This document shows positions 25,387-32,078 of a stretch of DNA of 32,078 nt, piece by piece. The stretch is from positions 1-32,078 of the forward strand of contig JAJYKX010000007.1 in assembly GCA_021788175.1 (NCBI GenBank). Reading direction: 5' to 3'. A program made the position numbers and the translations under genes. The first letter of the stretch is position 1. Each line of letters opens with the position of its first letter. This DNA comes from Chloroflexota bacterium (GTDB lineage Bacteria; Chloroflexota; Limnocylindria; Limnocylindrales; CSP1-4). The notes under the pieces were generated by a model. That model was not told the DNA's origin, searched no databases, and saw only the letters and a program-made list of their open reading frames with translations.

Positions 25387-27177
25387 ATGAAGCGGGTCGG
25401 GCGCTCCGCCGGGTCACGCATCACCAGTCCCGGGTCATCTGGGCCGGGACCGCTGCGGGCAGTCATCCTGGTTGCCCTGTCGTTACCCGTCCTCGCGAGC
25501 GTCTACATGCTGTCCCTGCGAAGCCACCCCCGTGCCCTCCGCGTCGCCGCGCTCGGCGTCGTGCTCGTCGTCGCCGTGTCGATCGCCGCCGTGCGGCTCG
25601 TGCCGCAGACTCAGGGCCACCTTCCTCCGCCGGTGGACACGCGGGCCGTGGGCCGGCTGGCAACCCCCATCGTCGCGGGGGTGCCGGGGGACCAGGGGAT
25701 CGACCTCGCGTTCAGCGCGGCGATGGACGCCCCGTCGGTCCAGGCCGCGCTCTCGGTCACACCGGCCGCCGCCGTGCAGCTCTCCTGGTCCGCCGGCGAC
25801 ACGCGACTCCAGATCGCGCCGCAGCAGGCATGGGCGGGGGGCACGGTCTACACCATCTCGGTGGGCCAGGCCGCGCGAACCGCGTCCGGGCAGACCCTCG
25901 CCGAGCCGGTTCGCGCCGTCTTCATGACGGAGGACGCGCCCACGGCGACGATCCAGGCCGCCTATCTCTCGGGGAAGCGCGCCGGCCTCACGCAGGGGTT
26001 CCGCCTCACGTTCAGCCGCTCGGTGAGCCTGGCGAGCGTGCAGGCCGCGCTGAGGATCACCCCGGCCGTCGACGGCCAGCTGACGACCGGCATGCAGCGC
26101 GGTGACCCCACCGAGATCACCTTCGTGCCGTCCACGGCCCTCGCCCCCGACACCACCTACGCGGTCACGTTCTCGTCGCCGGTCCTCTCGTCGGACGGGA
26201 TGGCCGTGGCCCCGGTGCCCCGGCTGGTCGTCCGCACGCTGGATCGCCCCTCCGTCGTGCGCACCCGGCCGGCCGACCACGCCCAGGGCGTGGCCGCCGA
26301 CGCGTCGGTGAGCATCCGCTTCGACCGCTCGATGGATCCGGCCACCACCCAGGCAGCATTCCGCCTTGTCGCGGCGGCCACCGGCGCCGCCGTCCGCGGG
26401 ACCTTCAGCTGGGTCGAGAACGGGACCGTGCTGGTGTTCAGTCCCACGCGGGCCTTCGAGGCAGGCCACGTCTACACGCTCACGCTGGCGTCGTCGGCCA
26501 CGTCGGCGGACGGCGCGACCGTGGCGCTGCCGGGCGGGGGGACCGCGCTGCGGGCATCCTTCCGCGTGGTGGCCCCGACGCCCGCGTCGGCCCGGAAGAC
26601 GACCGCGCCCGCGCCGACCACGAAGCCGGCGCCAGTGACCGCACCAGCATCCGGCAGCACGGCCCCCAGGGCCACGCCGACGCCATCCCCATCGGCCGGG
26701 TCGACGGCCAGCGCCCCCTGGCTGAGCGTGGAACGCTACGCGCTGCAGCTGCTGAACTGCACGCGGACCGGCGGCTGGGTCCGTGCGGACGGCACGTGCG
26801 ATGGGTACGGGTCCGGCAAGTACAGCTCCTACGTGGCGCCGCTCAGCCTGAGCGCGGGGATCTCCACCGACGTGTCGCGCCCGTACGCGAAGTACCAGGC
26901 GGTGCGCGACGCCTGCAGCCACTTCCTCGACGGGACGCCGGGCGATCGCCTCGCGCGCGCCGGCTACACCAGCTACCGCTGGGCGGAGAACATCGGCTGC
27001 CAGACCGGCGACCCGCGGCAGGTGGCCATCAACTCGCTCCTCTTCTTCCAGTCGGAGAAGTCGTACGACGGCGGCCACTGGGTCAACCTGAAGAACCCGG
27101 AGTACTCCACCGTCGGGATCGGTGTCTGGGACTACAACGGGTACGTCCTGGTCGTCTTCGACTTCTATCACCCGTGA
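25387..27177 (+). CDS. Membrane-anchored/secreted protein with Big_5 (SbsA Ig-like) repeats and C-terminal CAP (SCP/PR-1) domain
   Basis: Repeated '...RTRPADHAQGVAADASVSIRFDRSMDPATTQAAFRL' modules, Pro/Thr/Ala linker, CAP-like 'YRWAENIGCQ...NSLLFFQSEKSYDGGHWVNLKNPEYSTVGIGVWDYNGYVLVVFDFY'. Confidence 0.82.
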   Translation: MKRVGRSAGSRITSPGSSGPGPLRAVILVALSLPVLASVYMLSLRSHPRALRVAALGVVLVVAVSIAAVRLVPQTQGHLPPPVDTRAVGRLATPIVAGVPGDQGIDLAFSAAMDAPSVQAALSVTPAAAVQLSWSAGDTRLQIAPQQAWAGGTVYTISVGQAARTASGQTLAEPVRAVFMTEDAPTATIQAAYLSGKRAGLTQGFRLTFSRSVSLASVQAALRITPAVDGQLTTGMQRGDPTEITFVPSTALAPDTTYAVTFSSPVLSSDGMAVAPVPRLVVRTLDRPSVVRTRPADHAQGVAADASVSIRFDRSMDPATTQAAFRLVAAATGAAVRGTFSWVENGTVLVFSPTRAFEAGHVYTLTLASSATSADGATVALPGGGTALRASFRVVAPTPASARKTTAPAPTTKPAPVTAPASGSTAPRATPTPSPSAGSTASAPWLSVERYALQLLNCTRTGGWVRADGTCDGYGSGKYSSYVAPLSLSAGISTDVSRPYAKYQAVRDACSHFLDGTPGDRLARAGYTSYRWAENIGCQTGDPRQVAINSLLFFQSEKSYDGGHWVNLKNPEYSTVGIGVWDYNGYVLVVFDFYHP

Positions 27178-27181
27178 CCCC

Positions 27182-27493
27182 GTGATCCGCGACGCGATCC
27201 TGCACCTGCTCAACGAGCAGCCGCTGCTGGTCGACCTGCCGGCGCTGCCGGCGGCCGGCGACACGTGCGTCCTGTGCAGCAACGTGCGCACCACGGCCGG
27301 CAAGCGGCCCGTCTGGGTGGACCGCGGCGAGCATCTCTTCGTCTTCCCCCTCTCGCAGGTGCGATTCCTGGAGGTCCCGGCGACGGAGGCGGAGGCCGAC
27401 GAGCCGGCGCGATCCACGGGCCTGGAGCTGGCACCGGTGGAGCCCGAGCTGGAGCTGGACGAGGACCTCCTGCGACGCATCCGGGAGAGCTGA
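27182..27493 (+). CDS. Conserved-looking hypothetical protein (103 aa)
   Basis: GTG start right after the CAP gene; 'LVDLPALPAAGDTCVLCSNVRTTAGKRPVWVDRGEHLFVFPLSQVRFLEV'. Confidence 0.6.
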   Translation: MIRDAILHLLNEQPLLVDLPALPAAGDTCVLCSNVRTTAGKRPVWVDRGEHLFVFPLSQVRFLEVPATEAEADEPARSTGLELAPVEPELELDEDLLRRIRES

Positions 27494-27505
27494 CCGGACG
27501 CGCCC

Positions 27506-27524
27506 CCACCGCTCCCGGCGGTGG
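27506..27524 (+). terminator. Candidate terminator hairpin
   Basis: CCACCGC-TCCCG-GCGGTGG perfect 7-bp stem between the hypothetical gene and topA. Confidence 0.4.
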
Positions 27525-27593
27525 TGCGGCGAGCACGTCCGGAGCATCCGGGGGTGACGGAGCGGCAAGAGGCGGGTGCTACACTCCCGCGCG

Positions 27594-30062
27594 ATGACGA
27601 AGAACCTCGTGGTCGTCGAGTCGCCTGCCAAGGCGAAGACGATCGAGCGGTACCTCGGCCCGGAGTACCGCGTGCTGGCATCCTACGGCCACGTCCGTGA
27701 TCTCCCGGAGAACCCCGGTCGGGGCAAGCTGGGGGTGGACGTCGACCACGATTTCGCCCCCGAGTACGTGATCTCCGAGGACCGCCGCCGCCAGGTGGAG
27801 GCCATCCGGAAGGCGGCCCGCACGGCCGACCAGGTCTATCTCGCCACGGACCTCGACCGCGAGGGGGAGGCGATCGCCTGGCACGTCGCGGAGGCGGCGG
27901 ACGTCCCGGCCGAGAAGACCCGGCGGGTCACCTTCAGCGAGATCACGCAGGGCGCGATCCAGGATGCCTTCCGGCACCCGCGCGGGATCGACGTGCACCT
28001 CGTCGACGCGCAGCAGACGCGCCGGATCGTGGACCGGCTGGTGGGCTACACGTTGAGCCCGCTGCTCTCGCGCAAGGTCCGGGGCGGACTGTCCGCCGGT
28101 CGCGTGCAGTCGGTGGCGGTCCGGCTGGTCGTGGAGCGCGAGCGCGAGATCCGCGACTTCTCCGCGCGCGAGTACTGGACGCTGGAGGCCCTGCTCGAGA
28201 CCCGGGGGGGCGAGCGGTTCGCCGCCGACGTGGTCCGGTTCGACGGCGCGAAGCTCGAGATCGGCGACGGTCCCACCGCCGATGCGCACGCCACGGCCCT
28301 GCGGGCACTCCGGCCGCGCGTGGCGAAGGTGGCGGTGACCAGGCGGCGCACGAACCCGGCACCCCCGTTCACCACCAGCACGCTGCAGCAGGAGGCGAGC
28401 CGCAAGCTGGGCTTCTCGCCCAAGCGCACCATGTCCGTCGCCCAGCGGCTCTACGAGGGCGTGGAGACCGGCGAGGGTCAGGTCGGCCTGATCACGTACA
28501 TGCGCACCGACTCCACCGCGATGGCCAGCGTGGCCATGAGCGAGGCGCGCGACGTGATCCGCGATCGCTTCGGAACGCCGTACGTCATGCCGCGCGGGCG
28601 CGTCTACCGCACCCGCACCCGCGGGGCCCAGGAGGCGCACGAGTCGATCCGGCCGACCAGCTTCCGGCGCGACCCGGACTCCCTTGCCGGCCACCTGAAG
28701 CCTGACGAGCTGCGGCTCTACCGGCTCGTCTGGCAGCGGGCGCTCGCATCGCAGATGGCGTCGAAGGAGATCGAGACCACGGGCGTGGACCTCGAGGCCG
28801 GTCCCTACGGGCTGCGCGCCAGCGCGAGCCGGACGACGTTCGACGGGTTCGCGCGCGTCTACACCGAGGGCCGCGACGACGGCACGGAGGAGCGCGAGAG
28901 CCAGCTGCCGCCGCTCGCCGAGGGCGACGAGACGTCCGTGGCGGACGTCACGAGCACCCAGCACTTCACCGAGCCGCCGCCCCGGTACACGGAGGCGACC
29001 CTGGTGAAGGCGCTCGAGGAGAAGGGGATCGGCCGCCCGTCCACCTACGCGGCGATCATCTCGACCATCCAGGACCGGGGCTACGTCTCCCTGGTGGACC
29101 GGCGCCTCCGCCCCGAGCCGATCGGTGAGATCGTGACCGACCTGCTGGTGGAGCACTTCGGAGAGTTCGTCGACCCCGAGTTCACGGCCCGCATGGAGGA
29201 GCGGCTCGACGAGATCGCCCGCGGCGAGCGTGCCTGGGTGCCGCTGCTGCGCGAGTTCTACGGGCCGCTGCGGGACCTGGTGGACGCGAAACGCAAGGAA
29301 CTCCGCCGGCGCGACTTCACCACCGAGCCCTCGGACGAGGTCTGCTCGCTCGGCCATCCCATGGTCATCCGGCTGGGGCGCTACGGGCGCTTCCTCTCCT
29401 GCTCCCTCTACCCGGAGCACCAGGAGAGCCGGCCACTCCCTGGAGAGACCGGGGGCAGCGCGGGAGCCCCGGCCGAAGGCGCGGAGGCCCCGGCGGGCCT
29501 GCCGGGCACGGGCCAGCCATGCCCCGAGTGCGGCCAGGGAACCCTGGTGGAGAAGCGCGGGCGCTTCGGGCCGTTCGTGGGCTGCTCGCGCTACCCCGAA
29601 TGCACGTACATCCAGCGCCAGGGGCCGCCGCCCCCGCCCCCGCTGCCGTTCGAGGTGCCCTGCCCGAAGTGCGGAAAGGGGCACCTGGCGACACGGCGCG
29701 CCCGGCGGACCGGGAAGGTCTTCTGGGGCTGCTCCCGGTACCCCTCCTGCGACTTCACCACCGACTTCGAGCCGGTCGGCGCGCGGCACGGCGCCGACGC
29801 GGGCCCGGTCGCCCGGCACGGCGACGGCGGGATCTGCCTCCAGTGCGGCGCGGCCGTCCCGCTGCCGGAGGGGGACCTGGTCGGTCTCACCCTGCCCGGC
29901 GGGCCGCCGGATCCCGGCGCCCTCGCGCCGCGGAGGACGCGCTCCGGGGGCCGCTCGTCCGCGGCCCGGACCGCCCGGTCGCGACAGGGGGGTGCCTCGC
30001 GCCAGGCCAGCACGTCGCGCCGCACCACCTCCCGGCGCGGGGCGGATGCCGGCCCCGCGTGA
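27594..30062 (+). CDS. topA: DNA topoisomerase I (type IA) with C-terminal zinc-ribbon repeats
   Basis: 'NLVVVESPAKAKTIERYLGPEYRVLASYGHVRDLP', 'LATDLDREGEAIAWH', 'LITYMRTDST', Cys4 ribbons 'CPECGQGTLVEKRGRFGPFVGCSRYPECTY'. Confidence 0.97.
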   Translation: MTKNLVVVESPAKAKTIERYLGPEYRVLASYGHVRDLPENPGRGKLGVDVDHDFAPEYVISEDRRRQVEAIRKAARTADQVYLATDLDREGEAIAWHVAEAADVPAEKTRRVTFSEITQGAIQDAFRHPRGIDVHLVDAQQTRRIVDRLVGYTLSPLLSRKVRGGLSAGRVQSVAVRLVVEREREIRDFSAREYWTLEALLETRGGERFAADVVRFDGAKLEIGDGPTADAHATALRALRPRVAKVAVTRRRTNPAPPFTTSTLQQEASRKLGFSPKRTMSVAQRLYEGVETGEGQVGLITYMRTDSTAMASVAMSEARDVIRDRFGTPYVMPRGRVYRTRTRGAQEAHESIRPTSFRRDPDSLAGHLKPDELRLYRLVWQRALASQMASKEIETTGVDLEAGPYGLRASASRTTFDGFARVYTEGRDDGTEERESQLPPLAEGDETSVADVTSTQHFTEPPPRYTEATLVKALEEKGIGRPSTYAAIISTIQDRGYVSLVDRRLRPEPIGEIVTDLLVEHFGEFVDPEFTARMEERLDEIARGERAWVPLLREFYGPLRDLVDAKRKELRRRDFTTEPSDEVCSLGHPMVIRLGRYGRFLSCSLYPEHQESRPLPGETGGSAGAPAEGAEAPAGLPGTGQPCPECGQGTLVEKRGRFGPFVGCSRYPECTYIQRQGPPPPPPLPFEVPCPKCGKGHLATRRARRTGKVFWGCSRYPSCDFTTDFEPVGARHGADAGPVARHGDGGICLQCGAAVPLPEGDLVGLTLPGGPPDPGALAPRRTRSGGRSSAARTARSRQGGASRQASTSRRTTSRRGADAGPA

Positions 30063-31078
30063 GCCCGGAGGACGCCCTCGCGTCGTTCCTCGAGGCGCTC
30101 GTCGCCCGGGACGCGTCGCCGCACACGATCCGGGCCTACCGGACCGCGCTGCGCGACTACCTCGGGTGGCTGGCGTCAGCGCAGGCGGCCGCGCTGGCGC
30201 GTCCCGGTCGTGACGCCGACACGGCGTGGGATCGCCCGTCGCGGGCCGTGCTGCGCGGCTACCTGGGGCACCTCTCCACCCGCCTGGCGCGCCGCTCGGT
30301 GGGGAGCCGCCTGGGCGCCATCCGGTCCTTCTACCGGCACGCGCGCCGGGCAGGCTGGGTGGAGGGCGATCCGTGGGCCGGGCTCGCCACGCCTCGACAG
30401 GGCACCCGGCTCCCGAAGGTGCTGGAGGTCGGCGACGTCGAGCAGCTCCTGGACGCCACGGACGTCCGCGGCATGGCGCCCGGCGCGGAGACGGGCGGGC
30501 GGCGTGGCGGCGGACGCGCCGGGGACGCCGCGCGGCTCGCGGTGCGCGACCGGGCGATCGTCGAGACGGCCTACGCCGCGGGCCTCCGGATCAGCGAGCT
30601 GGCCGGGCTGCGGATGGGCAACCTCGACCTGCGGCACGGCGAGGTGCGCGTCCTGGGCAAGGGCCGCAAGGAGCGCGTCTCGCTGCTGGGGCGCCCGGCG
30701 GTGGAGGCGCTCTCCGAGTACCTCGCCGAGGTGCGCCCGGCGCTGCGCTCGCGGGCCGGTGGGGCGGACGAGGGGAGCGTCTTCCTTAACGCACGCGGGA
30801 CGTCGCTGGGCGTCCGCGGGATGCGCCTCCGGATCGACCGGCTGGCGCGGCTCGCGGGCCTCCCCGATGGGGTGAGCCCGCACACCCTGCGCCACTCCTT
30901 CGCCAGCCACCTGCTCGACGGCGGCGCCGACCTGCGCGTGGTGCAGGAGCTGCTCGGTCACAGCAGCCTCGCCACCACGCAGCTCTACACGCACGTGTCG
31001 CCGGGACGCCTGCGGAGCGCGTACGCCGCCGCACACCCGCGCTCGCGCCGCGCCCCGTCGGCGACGGACCGGCCGTGA
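30059..31078 (+). CDS. XerC/XerD-family tyrosine recombinase
   Basis: 'AYAAGLRISELAGL', 'LGKGRKERVSLLG', 'SPHTLRHSFASHLLDGGADLRVVQELLGHSSLATTQLYTHVS'; GTGA overlap with topA. Confidence 0.93.
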   Translation: MSPEDALASFLEALVARDASPHTIRAYRTALRDYLGWLASAQAAALARPGRDADTAWDRPSRAVLRGYLGHLSTRLARRSVGSRLGAIRSFYRHARRAGWVEGDPWAGLATPRQGTRLPKVLEVGDVEQLLDATDVRGMAPGAETGGRRGGGRAGDAARLAVRDRAIVETAYAAGLRISELAGLRMGNLDLRHGEVRVLGKGRKERVSLLGRPAVEALSEYLAEVRPALRSRAGGADEGSVFLNARGTSLGVRGMRLRIDRLARLAGLPDGVSPHTLRHSFASHLLDGGADLRVVQELLGHSSLATTQLYTHVSPGRLRSAYAAAHPRSRRAPSATDRP

Positions 31079-32078
31079 CCGAGGAGGCCACCGAGCGGTT
31101 CGGGGCGACGGTCAGCACGCGCACGCTCGCTCGCGCGGGGATGATCGTGACGGGCGCGTACCTGGGGTCGCGGATCCTGGGCTGGGTGCGCACCGCGGTC
31201 CTGCTGGCCGTCTTCGGCGCGGGGCGCGACATGGCCGCCTACCTCGCCGCCTTCCGCATCCCGGACGCGATCTTCCAGCTGGTGGCCGCCGGCGCCCTCA
31301 GCTCCGCGCTGATCCCGGTGCTGGCCGGGCTGCTGCACGAGGGGCGGCACCGGGAGGCCTGGCGGCTGGTCTCCAGCATCGTCAACCTGATGCTCGTCGG
31401 GCTGGCGGCGATGGGGGTCGTCTTCTTCGTGCTGGCGCCCTGGATCATGCCGCTGATCACCCAGGACTTCACCCGGGAGCAGATGGACCTGACCGTGCAG
31501 CTCTCCCGGATCATGCTCCTCTCGCCGATCCTGCTGGCCGTCTCGGCGGTGGCCACCAGCGTCCTCAACGCGGGCAACCGGTTCGTGGCCGCCTCGCTTG
31601 CGCCGTTGCTCTACAACCTCTCGATCATCGTGCCGGTCGTGCTGCTCGGCGGGAGCATGGGCGTGACCGTGGCGGCCATCGGCGTGGTCCTCGGCGGGCT
31701 GCTCAGCGTGCTGGTCCAGGTCATGCCCCTGGACGCGATGGGGTACCGCTACCAGCGCGTCGCCGACGTCCACGACCCGGAGACGCGCGAGGTGATCCGG
31801 CTGGTCGCGCCGCGCGCGGTCGGGCTGGGAGCCACCCAGATCACCTTCATCGTGAACACGCTCCTGGCAACCGGGCTTGGAGCGGCGGCGCTGCCCTGGT
31901 ACAGCGCCGCGTTCACCGCCTACCAGATCCCCATCGGGGTGATCGGGCTGCCGCTCGGCGTGGTCCTGCTCCCGTCGATGTCGACCGCCCTGGCGGCGGG
32001 GGAGCATGCGACGTTCGGGCGCCTGGTGACCCGGTCGCTGCGCCTCCTCCTCTTCGTGATGCTCTTCCTGACCGCGGT
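31075..32078 (+). CDS. murJ: MurJ/MviN lipid II flippase, N-terminal part (runs off window end)
   Basis: GTG 31075 overlaps the XerC-like stop; translation VTEEATERFGATVSTRTLARAGMIVTGAYLGSRILGWVRTAVLLAVFGAGRDMAAYLAAFRIPDAIFQLVAAGALSSALIPVLAGLL... Not in the supplied ORF list because there is no stop before the end. Confidence 0.92.
   Translation, partial: MTEEATERFGATVSTRTLARAGMIVTGAYLGSRILGWVRTAVLLAVFGAGRDMAAYLAAFRIPDAIFQLVAAGALSSALIPVLAGLLHEGRHREAWRLVSSIVNLMLVGLAAMGVVFFVLAPWIMPLITQDFTREQMDLTVQLSRIMLLSPILLAVSAVATSVLNAGNRFVAASLAPLLYNLSIIVPVVLLGGSMGVTVAAIGVVLGGLLSVLVQVMPLDAMGYRYQRVADVHDPETREVIRLVAPRAVGLGATQITFIVNTLLATGLGAAALPWYSAAFTAYQIPIGVIGLPLGVVLLPSMSTALAAGEHATFGRLVTRSLRLLLFVMLFLTA

Noticed and set aside
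25483-29819. 732- and 746-aa minus-strand ORFs
   Set aside because: Antisense shadows of the CAP-domain gene and topA.

Overview
High-GC bacterial chromosome segment; gene content and style suggest a Chloroflexota- or Actinobacteria-like genome, but I cannot assign taxonomy from sequence alone. From about 7.7 kb to the end it is mostly an ordinary co-directional housekeeping region: tRNA(CAU), ftsH, M20 peptidase, stand-alone DnaB-C/RecA-fold ATPase, inorganic pyrophosphatase, HAD hydrolase, thpR, a T-box (apparent UGG/Trp specifier) followed by a TrpB2-type synthase, prephenate dehydrogenase, NUDIX, NfeD plus slipin, REC-CpaE/MinD fusion, comM/yifB, dprA, Big_5+CAP protein, topA, xerC/D-like recombinase, and murJ running off the end. 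The accessory part is about 1.4-7.7 kb: a recombinase-bearing island that ends at a slightly aberrant tRNA(CAU) and starts in truncated UvrD-type helicase and SSB gene fragments. Its cargo is (i) a + strand cassette of an AbiEi-like protein, a HigB/RelE-like toxin and a HigA-like XRE antitoxin, and (ii) a convergent, tightly coupled two-gene unit of a ~200 aa DUF4062/TIR-like Rossmannoid protein and a 773 aa helical-repeat (TPR/HEAT-like) protein. Unit (ii) is the best candidate for an undescribed (possibly defence) system. Other signals include a repeated AGTTATGA motif around the integrase start and tRNA, a recurrent leaderless-promoter pattern, and two intergenic tandem repeats. All family calls come from reading motifs; no database search was run.
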